NCBI GenBank assembly: GCA_041668045.1 | Contig: JBAYDV010000009.1 | Coordinates: 1-35,314 of the forward strand | Source: JBAYDV01 sp041668045 | GTDB lineage: Bacteria; Bacteroidota; Bacteroidia; Bacteroidales; UBA932 | DNA length: 35,314 bases | Reading direction: 5' to 3' | In this document: positions 1-7,401 of the stretch, piece after piece | How the letters are laid out: the number at the start of each line of letters is the position of its first letter | How positions within the stretch are numbered: position 1 is the stretch's first letter | Notes under the pieces: generated by a model | The model's input: only the letters and a program-made list of their open reading frames with translations | Told to the model about the DNA's origin: nothing | The model's database searches: none | Position numbers and translations under genes: made by a program

Positions 1-15
1 TAAATAAAAAGTCAT

Positions 16-444
16 ATGAAAGGGAGGCCAAAAAGATATAGAAGAATACAAATGAATCCTAAAATTTCAGGATTAAAGCCTTATGGACCACATATAAATA
101 GGGATATGAATCCTATTATTCTTCATTATGAGGAATATGAAGCTTTCAGACTAAACGACTACGAAAATAAAAATCAGACTGAGGCTGCTGAATTAATGCA
201 AATATCGAGACCTACATTTACAAGAATATACATGAGAGCTAGAAAAAAAGTAGCTGCTGCTCTAGTCGAGGGGAGAGAAATATTAATAGAAGGAGGAACA
301 GTATATACTAGTGAAGAATGGTCAGTATGTAATGATTGTCATTCAGTATTTAACGTAGAAAGAAGCCTATCTCGTGATAATGCTACTCATATTAAATGTC
401 CTTTATGTGGCAGTATGAATATCACAAGTCAAGATGCATATTAA
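16..444 (+). CDS. DUF134 family HTH/zinc-ribbon protein, putative regulator of ORP-like operon
   Basis: 142 aa. The N-terminal half carries the basic DUF134 start (MKGRPKRYRR) and a sigma-region-4-like helix-turn-helix at about residues 52-85, around NQTEAAELMQISRPTF. The C-terminal part has two CxxC pairs (Cys105/108 and Cys128/131) that should form a zinc ribbon, found in only part of the family. DUF134 proteins are uncharacterised presumed DNA-binding proteins often encoded beside NifX/ORP-type cofactor proteins, as here: the next gene starts 25 nt downstream on the same strand. By inference it is the local regulator, possibly sensing metal or redox state through the cysteines. The ATG at 16 is the natural start because the conserved N-terminus begins there; the promoter lies outside the window. 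Family assignment is firm, function is not. Confidence 0.85.
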   Translation: MKGRPKRYRRIQMNPKISGLKPYGPHINRDMNPIILHYEEYEAFRLNDYENKNQTEAAELMQISRPTFTRIYMRARKKVAAALVEGREILIEGGTVYTSEEWSVCNDCHSVFNVERSLSRDNATHIKCPLCGSMNITSQDAY

Positions 445-469
445 TAAAAATAATTTAAATAAATAAATA

Positions 470-790
470 ATGAAAGTAGCCATATCAAGTACTGGAAATT
501 CAGTCGAAAGTAAAGTAGATCCAAGATTCGGACGTTGTCCTTTCTTTTGTATTTATGACGTAGATACAGATAGTTATACATTTGAAGCTAATAATTCTAT
601 GAATTCGGAGCACGGTGCAGGTCCAGCAGCAGTACAATTCGTAACTAGTTTTAACGTTGGAAAAATCGTTTCAGGAGATTTCGGTTTTAAAATAAAACCT
701 ATCCTAGAAAACTTAGGTATTCAAATGATAGTAATAAAAGATAATAAAACTATAAGTGATATTATAACATTATTAAAAAATAATAAATAA
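470..790 (+). CDS. NifX/ORP-type dinitrogenase iron-molybdenum cofactor family protein (1)
   Basis: 106 aa, the whole length being one NifX/NafY/MTH1175-type domain (ribonuclease-H-like fold). Visible family marks are the N-terminal strand MKVAISSTG, DPRFGRCPFFCIYD at residues 17-30 and GAGPAAVQ at 49-56 in the cofactor-cradling region. Members bind Mo/Fe/S clusters; the best studied standalone relative, the orange protein of Desulfovibrio, holds a Mo-Cu-Mo sulfide cluster. It lies second in a five-gene co-directional set with a second family member and two ferredoxin-ATPases, as in ORP operons. No nifHDK or other nitrogenase genes are present, so a nitrogen-fixation role is not supported. 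The cofactor bound here is unknown. Cys23 and Cys27 near the loop are candidate ligands. Confidence 0.88.
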   Translation: MKVAISSTGNSVESKVDPRFGRCPFFCIYDVDTDSYTFEANNSMNSEHGAGPAAVQFVTSFNVGKIVSGDFGFKIKPILENLGIQMIVIKDNKTISDIITLLKNNK

Positions 791-826
791 CACATACTTT
801 TTAATTAAATTTTTTAAAAAAATATT

Positions 827-1159
827 ATGAAAATAGCAGTTCCAGTAACATCAGGTGTAGTATCATCACACTTTGGTCATTGCGAAATTTTTTATTTCGC
901 TACAATAGAAAATAATAAAATAGTAAAAGAAGAAAGTATAACTCCTCCAGAACATGAACCAGGTTTATATCCACAATGGGTCAAAAGCCAGGGAGCAGAG
1001 TTAGTTATCGCAGGAGGAATGGGTCAAAAAGCTAGAGATTTATTTGATCAGAATCAAGTTAATCAAATAGTAGGAGCTCCTGGCATAGCTCCTAAACAAG
1101 CTGTTGAAGAATATCTTGCCGGTAACCTTCAAGCAGGTTCTAATTCTTGCGATCATTAA
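827..1159 (+). CDS. NifX/ORP-type cofactor family protein (2) with C-terminal Cys-Asp-His
   Basis: 110 aa, a second NifX/MTH1175-like domain that differs from its upstream neighbour. It has SHFGHCE at residues 14-20, an acidic/proline segment PPEHEPGLYPQW at 40-51 and a GGMGQKA loop at 63-69. It ends in a flexible tail finishing Cys108-Asp-His110, which looks like an added metal ligand set. It starts 36 nt after the first paralogue and ends 3 nt before the first ATPase gene, so translation is probably coupled. Known family members bind or carry metal-sulfur cofactors. Two dissimilar paralogues side by side suggests a heteromeric pair, or scaffold plus carrier; that is inference. The family call is secure, the ligand is not. 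Confidence 0.88.
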   Translation: MKIAVPVTSGVVSSHFGHCEIFYFATIENNKIVKEESITPPEHEPGLYPQWVKSQGAELVIAGGMGQKARDLFDQNQVNQIVGAPGIAPKQAVEEYLAGNLQAGSNSCDH

Positions 1160-1162
1160 TAT

Positions 1163-2023
1163 ATGAAAACCATAGCAGTAGCAAGTGGTAAAGGAGGGAC
1201 AGGAAAAACCTTTATTTCTACTAATCTATATCGGTTAATGCTAGATAAAAATATTAATGTAGCATTAGCTGATGTTGATGTAGAAGAACCTAATTCATTA
1301 TTATTTTTTAAAGAAGCTAAAGAAGAGAAGAATAAAATAGTAGATGAATTTAGGCCTGATATTCAGACTGATAAATGCACGTTCTGTGGTAAATGTGCAG
1401 AATGGTGTAATTATAATGCGATTATGGTTATTCCAGGCATGAAGAAAATCACTTTAATCGATGATTTATGTCATGGATGTCACGCATGTGAATTCGCATG
1501 CAAATACGGAGCAATACTTCCTTCGAAGACTGATATAGGGAAAATCACATCTTTTCGAAATAATGGTAAAATAAATCTCTTCGAGGGTAAAATGATAATT
1601 AGTAAAAGTTCTGCTACTCCTGTTATAAAAGAGACTATCAGTATAGCTAAAAATCATGATGATTATGAATATCTGATATTAGATTCGCCTCCTGGCACTT
1701 CTTGTCCTTTTATTCAAACATCAGTTAGAGCTGATTACGTAATTTTAGTAGCTGAACCTACTCCTTTTGGTATTAGTGACCTTCGTCAATCTATAGACAC
1801 CCTAAAAGATTTAAAAATCGCATATGGTGTAGTTATAAACAAATGTGACATAGGTGATAATAAACTAAAAGAATATTTAGCTGAAGAAAATGTAGAAATT
1901 ATCTCAGAAATACCTTTTTCTAAAAACATAGCACATGATTATTCAGTTGGAAATATAGCTTCTAATACTGATACTGTTAGAGAATATTTTACAAATATTA
2001 TTAATAAACTTAAAACATTATGA
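1163..2023 (+). CDS. MinD-superfamily P-loop ATPase with inserted 2x[4Fe-4S] ferredoxin domain (1)
   Basis: 286 aa. The deviant Walker A motif GKGGTGKT is at residues 9-16 and the Walker-B/switch segment ILDSPPGTSCP at about 172-182. Inserted between them are two CxxCxxCxxxC clusters (Cys72/75/78/82 and Cys103/106/109/113), expected to bind two [4Fe-4S] clusters. This architecture (MinD-like ATPase interrupted by a bacterial ferredoxin domain) is that of the paired ATPases in ORP operons, for example DVU2103/DVU2104 of Desulfovibrio, and resembles Mrp/NBP35 carriers. The stop overlaps the start of the second ATPase by 4 nt, implying translational coupling and probably a heterodimer. A role in ATP-driven assembly or redox loading of the cofactor on the adjacent ORP-like proteins is inferred from context. 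Confidence 0.87.
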   Translation: MKTIAVASGKGGTGKTFISTNLYRLMLDKNINVALADVDVEEPNSLLFFKEAKEEKNKIVDEFRPDIQTDKCTFCGKCAEWCNYNAIMVIPGMKKITLIDDLCHGCHACEFACKYGAILPSKTDIGKITSFRNNGKINLFEGKMIISKSSATPVIKETISIAKNHDDYEYLILDSPPGTSCPFIQTSVRADYVILVAEPTPFGISDLRQSIDTLKDLKIAYGVVINKCDIGDNKLKEYLAEENVEIISEIPFSKNIAHDYSVGNIASNTDTVREYFTNIINKLKTL

Positions 2024-2922
2024 AAGTAGCAGTAGTAAGTGGAAAAGGTGGCACAGGTAAATCGACAGTTACAGCTTCTTTCATAGCACTAGCTGATAAA
2101 AAAGGCTATGATGTGACCGCTATAGACTGTGATACAGATGCATCTAATCTTTTTCTTGTATACAATCCTAAAATTGATTTTGAAAAACATTTTTTGACCG
2201 GTGTTCATGCCGTAATAGACCAAGATAAATGTTCTAGATGTGGAATCTGTTATAATAATTGTGCATTTGATGCTATAAGCAGAACTGATGATGGTTTTTA
2301 TATAGATCCAGTATCCTGTGATGGATGTAAACTATGTGCTAGATTATGTCCTAATGGAGCGATTTCTCTTATTAAATCTGATAGCAGTATGATTTATGGC
2401 GGTAAATTCCAACACGGATATATGCTTTATGGCCGTATGTCTCCAGGAGAAGAAAATTCTGGAAAAATGGTAAGTGCTATTCGTGAAATTTCCAGGGAGA
2501 AAATTTATGATACGAATTCAGATAGTAGTGCTAAGGCTACTGAAAATAAAGATAGTATCGAGATTCTAGATGGCCCTCCTGGCATAGGATGTCCTGTTAT
2601 TTCTACTTTAACAGGTATTGATAAAATAGTAGTAGTAACAGAGCCTACTCTTTCTGGATTATCAGATATGAAAAGAGTTATTGAATTAGCTAATGCATTT
2701 TCATGTGAAATATTTGTTATTATAAACAAATATGATTTGAATACTAAAGTAGCCGATGACATAGAACTTTGGTGTAAAACAAAAGGTATTCCAGTTATTA
2801 CTAAAATACCTTTTGATAGACAAATGATTAATGCGATTATTAATAATCAGTGCATTAATGACTATGACCCAAAATCTATATGTTCTATTAAACTATCAGA
2901 AGCATTCGATAAAATTATATAG
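2020..2922 (+). CDS. MinD-superfamily P-loop ATPase with inserted 2x[4Fe-4S] ferredoxin domain (2)
   Basis: 300 aa, paralogue of the preceding gene with the same plan: deviant Walker A GKGGTGKS (residues 8-15), two ferredoxin motifs (Cys71/74/77/81 and Cys100/103/106/110, the second followed by the usual Pro) and ILDGPPGIGCP at about 182-192. A hydrophilic stretch rich in Asp, Ser and Lys (about 160-182) replaces the shorter connection in its partner, so the two are not simple duplicates. It begins inside the end of the first ATPase gene (ATGA overlap) and is the last gene of the operon. It converges on hisIE, 34 nt away, with only a weak inverted repeat between them. Function as for its partner: iron-sulfur-dependent ATPase of an ORP-like complex, inferred. 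Confidence 0.87.
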   Translation: MKVAVVSGKGGTGKSTVTASFIALADKKGYDVTAIDCDTDASNLFLVYNPKIDFEKHFLTGVHAVIDQDKCSRCGICYNNCAFDAISRTDDGFYIDPVSCDGCKLCARLCPNGAISLIKSDSSMIYGGKFQHGYMLYGRMSPGEENSGKMVSAIREISREKIYDTNSDSSAKATENKDSIEILDGPPGIGCPVISTLTGIDKIVVVTEPTLSGLSDMKRVIELANAFSCEIFVIINKYDLNTKVADDIELWCKTKGIPVITKIPFDRQMINAIINNQCINDYDPKSICSIKLSEAFDKII

Positions 2923-2943
2923 ATCTTTTATAATTTATATTAT

Positions 2944-3010
2944 ATGGGCTGTCTCTTTATTTATGTCGTTTGACTAATTCATCTTCGATATCTTTGAGAG
3001 AACAGCCCAT
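2944..3010. repeat. Imperfect inverted repeat spanning the end of hisIE and the convergent intergenic
   Basis: ATGGGCTGTCTC at 2944-2955 pairs with GAGAACAGCCCAT at 2998-3010 (nine exact pairs, one bulge, then three more). The distal arm is inside the hisIE coding sequence and the loop of about 42 nt contains the hisIE stop. It lies where the ORP-like operon and the his operon converge. No U-run follows on either strand, so it is not a canonical terminator, though it could still fold in either transcript. Confidence 0.45.
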
Positions 3011-3556
3011 TTGTTCTGATAAGACCATTAAATGATATATCAAGTCAGAAGCTTCAGCTACATAATTTTCTTTATTTTGATCTACTGCCTCTATTATAGT
3101 CTCAGTAGCTTCTTCTCCTACTTTCTGAGCTATTTTATTTACTCCTTTCTTAAATAAATAAGTAGTATAAGATCCTGCTGGCATTTCGGCATGACGTCCT
3201 TTAACAACTTTTTCTAATCTTCTGATAAAACCTTCATTTTCAGGAGTATCAAAACAAGCTGTAGTACCACGATGACATGTTGGACCGACAGGATTAACTT
3301 TAATCAAAAGGGTATCAGAATCACAATCTCCATACATATCTACTACATTTAGGAAATTACCACTCGTCTCACCTTTTGTCCATAGAGTTTGACGTGTTCT
3401 ACTAAAAAAAGTAACTTTTTTAATCTCTTGTGTCTTTTCATAGGCCTCTTTATTCATATATCCTAACATTAATACTTTTAATGTTACGGCATCTTGAACT
3501 ATTACTGGAAGTAAGCCGTCACCAGTTTTCTCTAATTTAAAATCTTCGAATTTCAT
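2957..3556 (-). CDS. hisIE: Phosphoribosyl-AMP cyclohydrolase / phosphoribosyl-ATP pyrophosphatase
   Basis: 199 aa bifunctional enzyme of histidine biosynthesis steps 2 and 3. The N-terminal PRA-CH (HisI) domain, about residues 1-110, has the Mg-binding DCDSD at 77-81 and the zinc cysteines in GPTCHRGTTACF (Cys94, Cys101). The C-terminal PRA-PH (HisE) domain, about 110-199, has KVGEEATETIIEA at about 145-157 and a helical EASDLIYHLMVLS segment. The HisI-HisE fusion is the usual Bacteroidota arrangement. It is the last gene of the operon, 19 nt after hisF. Its final codons (encoding MGCS) form one arm of an inverted repeat with the downstream intergenic. Length is normal and all key residues are present. 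Confidence 0.96.
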   Translation of the reverse strand: MKFEDFKLEKTGDGLLPVIVQDAVTLKVLMLGYMNKEAYEKTQEIKKVTFFSRTRQTLWTKGETSGNFLNVVDMYGDCDSDTLLIKVNPVGPTCHRGTTACFDTPENEGFIRRLEKVVKGRHAEMPAGSYTTYLFKKGVNKIAQKVGEEATETIIEAVDQNKENYVAEASDLIYHLMVLSEQMGCSLKDIEDELVKRHK

Positions 3557-3575
3557 TTTATCTTTTATTTTCTAT

Positions 3576-4334
3576 TTATATTCTAACTTCTATTCCTTTG
3601 TCACATAAGCCTGCTTTAAGAGTAGGTATAGGAATCTCTCCGTAATGGAAAATAGAGGCAGCAAGAGCCGCATCAGCTTTTCCTTTCGTTAATACATCAG
3701 CTATATCATCTATACTTCCAGCTCCACCAGAAGCGATAATAGGAACGGATAATTTTTCTGAAAGTGCAGCATATACATCACAAGGATAACCATTTTTAGT
3801 TCCATCATGATCCATAGATGTAAATAATATCTCCCCTGCTCCTCTCTCTTGTCCTTCATATGCCCAGGAAAACAATTCTCTATCAGTCATATTACGTCCA
3901 CCATGAGTAGTAGAAAACCAATTACCTTCTAGATTCATCTTAGCATCAATGGCTAAAACCACGAATTGATTTCCATATTTAGCAGAAATCTCATCAATTA
4001 AATGAGGACGTGCTATAGCTGCTGAATTAATAGATATCTTATCAGCTCCAGCATCTAAAAGTCTTGAAGCATCATCGATAGATGAAATTCCACCTCCTAC
4101 TGTAAAAGGTATATTAATCTCACTTGCTATTCTCTCTACTAATTTGGAAAAAGTTTTTCTTCCTTCCTGTGTAGCACTAATATCTAGGTAAACTAATTCA
4201 TCAGCTCCTTCTCTTGCATATTTTGCTCCTAGAGCGACTGCATCACCAACATCCTTTATATCTAGAAAATTAATACCTTTCACAGTACGTCCTTCTCTAA
4301 CATCAAGACATGGAATTATTCGTTTAGCGACCAT
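3576..4334 (-). CDS. hisF: Imidazole glycerol phosphate synthase cyclase subunit
   Basis: 252 aa (beta/alpha)8 barrel. HisF uses ammonia from HisH to convert PRFAR to imidazole-glycerol phosphate and AICAR. Catalytic aspartates are Asp11 (IIPCLDVREGRTVKG) and Asp130 (VLAIDAK). The phosphate-binding loops VGGGI (about 79-83) and ASGGAGS are present, and the FTSMDHDGTKNGY segment is typical. The start codon lies 19 nt inside the end of hisA, so the two are probably translationally coupled. The partner hisH lies two genes upstream in the same operon. The length matches the family and nothing is missing. Confidence 0.97.
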   Translation of the reverse strand: MVAKRIIPCLDVREGRTVKGINFLDIKDVGDAVALGAKYAREGADELVYLDISATQEGRKTFSKLVERIASEINIPFTVGGGISSIDDASRLLDAGADKISINSAAIARPHLIDEISAKYGNQFVVLAIDAKMNLEGNWFSTTHGGRNMTDRELFSWAYEGQERGAGEILFTSMDHDGTKNGYPCDVYAALSEKLSVPIIASGGAGSIDDIADVLTKGKADAALAASIFHYGEIPIPTLKAGLCDKGIEVRI

Positions 4335-5053
4335 TTTTCTATCATTTTAAGAGTTATAAAACCTTCATAATATGCTTTTCCAACTATTACTCTCCTAAGT
4401 CCTAAGGCGTCAAGTTTTTCAATATCTTTCATACCTGAAATACCTCCACTTACAGTAAATAATATATCTGGAAAAGTTTTTTTCAAATTTACATATAAAC
4501 TTTCATCCACTCCCTTTAACATTCCATCTTTAGAAATATCCGTACAAATCACTTTTTTTAAATCGGGTGTGAACTTTTGAATAAGCTCATCTATCTTAAC
4601 GCTTGAATCTTCCAACCACCCATGAGTAGCTATCAGACCATTCTTAGCATCAGCACCTAAAACGATAAAATCAGATCCAAACTCATCCAACCATTTAATA
4701 AATGAAGAAGGATTACTGACAGCCACACTACCACAAATAGCATTAGTAGCCCCAGCATCGCGCACTGACTTTAGAGCTTCTTCATTTTTTATTCCTCCAC
4801 CAAACTCTACATTTAAACCTGTTTTTGATGCTATACTTTCCAGAACTTTCTGATTCATAGGAAAAGAATTCTTCGCTCCATCTAAATCTACTAAATGTAA
4901 ATCTTTCACTCCAGCATCTTCAAATTTCTTGGCAGTATCTAATGGATCAGCTCCATATACTTTAACAGAATCATAGGCTCCTTGAGTTAATCTTACACAA
5001 TGTCCTCCTATTAAATCTATCGCTGGTACTATTTCGATATGATTATTTTTCAT
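4316..5053 (-). CDS. hisA: ProFAR isomerase
   Basis: 245 aa (beta/alpha)8 barrel that isomerises ProFAR to PRFAR (step 4 of histidine synthesis), homologous to HisF. Catalytic Asp13 lies in IVPAIDLIGGHCVRL and the second in LGADAKNG (Asp135). EFGGGI (about 83-88), TDISKDGML (171-179) and the SGGISG phosphate loop identify HisA rather than HisF. It starts 2 nt after the hisH stop and its 3' end overlaps hisF by 19 nt, so hisH-hisA-hisF form a tight block. It is of normal length. Confidence 0.97.
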   Translation of the reverse strand: MKNNHIEIVPAIDLIGGHCVRLTQGAYDSVKVYGADPLDTAKKFEDAGVKDLHLVDLDGAKNSFPMNQKVLESIASKTGLNVEFGGGIKNEEALKSVRDAGATNAICGSVAVSNPSSFIKWLDEFGSDFIVLGADAKNGLIATHGWLEDSSVKIDELIQKFTPDLKKVICTDISKDGMLKGVDESLYVNLKKTFPDILFTVSGGISGMKDIEKLDALGLRRVIVGKAYYEGFITLKMIEKWSLNE

Positions 5054-5055
5054 AA

Positions 5056-5679
5056 TTATAATTCAATAAAATTTTTTAATACTCTAGCCCCGATATCACT
5101 ACTTTTCTCTGGATGAAACTGTGTTCCATAAAAATTATCTTTATTCAAAGCTGCAGAAAAATCGACACCATACTCAGTTCTAGCGATAGTTTCATTACAC
5201 AAATCAGCTGCATAAGAATGAATAAAATACACATAACTTTTTTCAGACACCCCAGAAAATAAAGGAGTACTTAAATCTAGAATTCTATTCCATCCCATAT
5301 GTGGCACCTTTAAATGTACATTATTTTTCAGGGCAATGTCAGGATTCGTGTCAGCATCATCAAAATGAAACTTTCTTACACTCGTATCAAATATTCCCAT
5401 ACATTTCACATCACCCTCTTCACTATACTTACACATCAATTGCAAACCTACACAAATACCCAATACAGGCTGTTTCAGTTTTTTTATGACCTCGACAAGT
5501 CCTGTCTTTTCTAGATTACGCATAGCAGAAGATGCTTCTCCCACACCAGGCAGAATTACTTTATCTGCTGCTTTAATTTTCTCAGGATCTGCAGTTAATT
5601 CATACTCTGCACCTAAACGACTAAGTGCATTTTCTACGGACCGTAAATTTCCAGTTTGGTAATCAATTATTGCTATCAT
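5056..5679 (-). CDS. hisH: Imidazole glycerol phosphate synthase glutaminase subunit
   Basis: 207 aa class-I glutamine amidotransferase that hydrolyses glutamine and channels ammonia to HisF. The nucleophile is Cys76 in LGICVGLQ; the family more often has GICLGMQ, but the Cys is intact. The catalytic dyad His189/Glu191 lies in GTQFHPEKS. VILPGVG (about 41-47), which forms the oxyanion-strand region, and HMGWN are present. It sits 23 nt downstream of the hisC-hisB fusion gene and 2 nt upstream of hisA. Complete and typical. Confidence 0.96.
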   Translation of the reverse strand: MIAIIDYQTGNLRSVENALSRLGAEYELTADPEKIKAADKVILPGVGEASSAMRNLEKTGLVEVIKKLKQPVLGICVGLQLMCKYSEEGDVKCMGIFDTSVRKFHFDDADTNPDIALKNNVHLKVPHMGWNRILDLSTPLFSGVSEKSYVYFIHSYAADLCNETIARTEYGVDFSAALNKDNFYGTQFHPEKSSDIGARVLKNFIEL

Positions 5680-5702
5680 AATACAAATTTAAAATATTAC
5701 TA

Positions 5703-7397
5703 CTAAAGTACACCTTTACTACTAGGTAATTTTCCAGAAAAAATGTCCCTTTTAACAGCTTGTCTAAGAGTCCTGGCAAAAGCTTTAAATACTCCTTCTA
5801 TCAAATGATGATTATTGACACCTTTAGCTTTTATATGAAGATTACACTTCATCGCACTACAGAGTGACTGGAAAAAATGTTCAAACATCTCAGTTGGAAA
5901 ATCTCCAACATATTCTCTAGTAAAATTCACATCCCAGGCGAAATCAATGCGGCCACCAAGGTCCATCAGCACCATAGCATCGCACTCATCCATAGGCAAT
6001 GCGAAACCATACCTTTCTATTCCTTTTTTATCACCTAAAGCCTTTATTATAGCTTCTCCCAGGGCAATGCCCACATCTTCTATCGTATGATGTTCATCGA
6101 CCTGCAGATCACCTTCAGCCAGTATCGATAGAGATATGCCACTATGATTTGGTATTTGCTCTAGCATGTGGTCGAAGAAATCTAAACCTGTAGAAATTAA
6201 AGAAGCACCATTGCCATCTAAATCTACGGAAATAGATATCTTGGTCTCTTTGGTCATTCTCTCGACCTGCGCGACACGCGCAGAAGGAAGAGGTATATTT
6301 GCTATTGCATTGCTCATATTGCCTGAGGTGTTCTGCTGCTGCGTAGCACTCTGTTTCTGTATTGCCTTAGATGATTCTTTTACTATTTCTAGCATTTTTC
6401 TATTTTGCATAGGTGTTCCTATCGTTATCCTAAGGCAGTTTGCACATCCCCAAGCAGATGTTTTGTCGCGTACTATCACACCTTTTTGTATGAATTTCTC
6501 ATAAAGTTCTTTAGCATTTTCGACTCTTACGAGAAGAAAGTTGGCGCTTGAAGGGTAGATTTTTTCTACGACGGAGCATTTTAATAATGCATTTTTTACG
6601 ATTTCTCTTTCAGATAAAATTTGGGATAATTCTTTATCTACTCCCTTTTTTAATTTCTCTAGAGCTATTCTTTGAGTCAGGACATTTATATTATATGGAT
6701 ATTTAACTTTAGAGAAAAGGCCCATTATTTCTTCTGAAGCATATGCTAGACCTAATCTAATTCCTGCCATACCCCATGCTTTAGAGAAAGTCTGAAGTAT
6801 TATTAAATTAGGAAATTCATCTATTCGAGAAAGCATACTCGCACCTTCCTCAGCGAAATCAATATATGCCTCATCTAGAACTACTATGCCTGGCGTATTC
6901 TTTATTATATATTCAAGATCTTCGTGACTATAAAGATTACCAGTAGGATTATTCGGATTACATATAAAAAGAAGTTTGGTGTTTTGGTCACATGCAGATA
7001 TTAATTTTTCTGCTGGTAGAGAAAAATCTTCATTTAGTTTAACAGTACGGACTTCGATATCGTTAATATCTGCGCATACCTCATACATCCCATACGAAGG
7101 GTCTATTGCCACGATATTATCTTGTCCAGGGTTACAGAAAACCCGAAAACACAGATCAATAGCCTCATCGCTACCATTGCCTAAGAATATCTGACTTGTC
7201 GGTATGTCTTTTATTTTTGAGATTTCTGTTTTTAAATCACGCTGACGAGGATCAGGATATCTATTAAATCCATCATCATATGGACTTTCATTAGCATCCA
7301 GGAACATTCCTAAATTCCCAGTATATTCATCTCTAGCGGTTGAATATGGAGATAGGGTATAAATGTTTTTTCTTACTAGATCTTTAAGTGATTTCAT
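5703..7397 (-). CDS. hisC-hisB: Fusion: histidinol-phosphate aminotransferase (HisC) - IGP dehydratase (HisB C-domain)
   Basis: 564 aa, two enzymes in one uninterrupted reading frame. Residues 1-340 are a class-I/II PLP aminotransferase of the HisC type: NPNNPTG (147-153), DEAY (175-178), FSKAWGMAGIR with the Schiff-base Lys206. Residues 341-372 are a low-complexity Gln/Ser/Asn linker. Residues 373-564 are a full imidazoleglycerol-phosphate dehydratase: TKETKI, FFDHM (407-411), DEHHTIEDV (434-442) with metal-binding His, GVNNHHLIEG with the second HH pair at 530-531. IGPD catalyses step 6 and HisC step 7. There is no HAD histidinol-phosphatase domain, which in many Bacteroidota is fused to IGPD as bifunctional HisB. 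Met361 in the linker starts a stretch resembling a free IGPD N-terminus, so internal initiation is conceivable. The gene lies 4 nt after hisD. Confidence 0.93.
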   Translation of the reverse strand: MKSLKDLVRKNIYTLSPYSTARDEYTGNLGMFLDANESPYDDGFNRYPDPRQRDLKTEISKIKDIPTSQIFLGNGSDEAIDLCFRVFCNPGQDNIVAIDPSYGMYEVCADINDIEVRTVKLNEDFSLPAEKLISACDQNTKLLFICNPNNPTGNLYSHEDLEYIIKNTPGIVVLDEAYIDFAEEGASMLSRIDEFPNLIILQTFSKAWGMAGIRLGLAYASEEIMGLFSKVKYPYNINVLTQRIALEKLKKGVDKELSQILSEREIVKNALLKCSVVEKIYPSSANFLLVRVENAKELYEKFIQKGVIVRDKTSAWGCANCLRITIGTPMQNRKMLEIVKESSKAIQKQSATQQQNTSGNMSNAIANIPLPSARVAQVERMTKETKISISVDLDGNGASLISTGLDFFDHMLEQIPNHSGISLSILAEGDLQVDEHHTIEDVGIALGEAIIKALGDKKGIERYGFALPMDECDAMVLMDLGGRIDFAWDVNFTREYVGDFPTEMFEHFFQSLCSAMKCNLHIKAKGVNNHHLIEGVFKAFARTLRQAVKRDIFSGKLPSSKGVL

Positions 7398-7401
7398 ATA
7401 T

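Noticed and set aside
470..2922. Possible nitrogen fixation genes, since NifX/NifB-type domains are present
   Set aside because: No nifH, D, K, E, N or radical-SAM NifB is present. The standalone NifX-like proteins with ferredoxin-ATPases fit the ORP-type operon better.
5301..5514. Two open frames on the plus strand opposite hisH
   Set aside because: Shadows of the hisH coding strand; no start context, no recognisable domain.
6166..6504. 112-codon plus-strand frame opposite the HisC-IGPD fusion linker
   Set aside because: Antisense shadow of a well-supported gene; hydrophobic by composition only.
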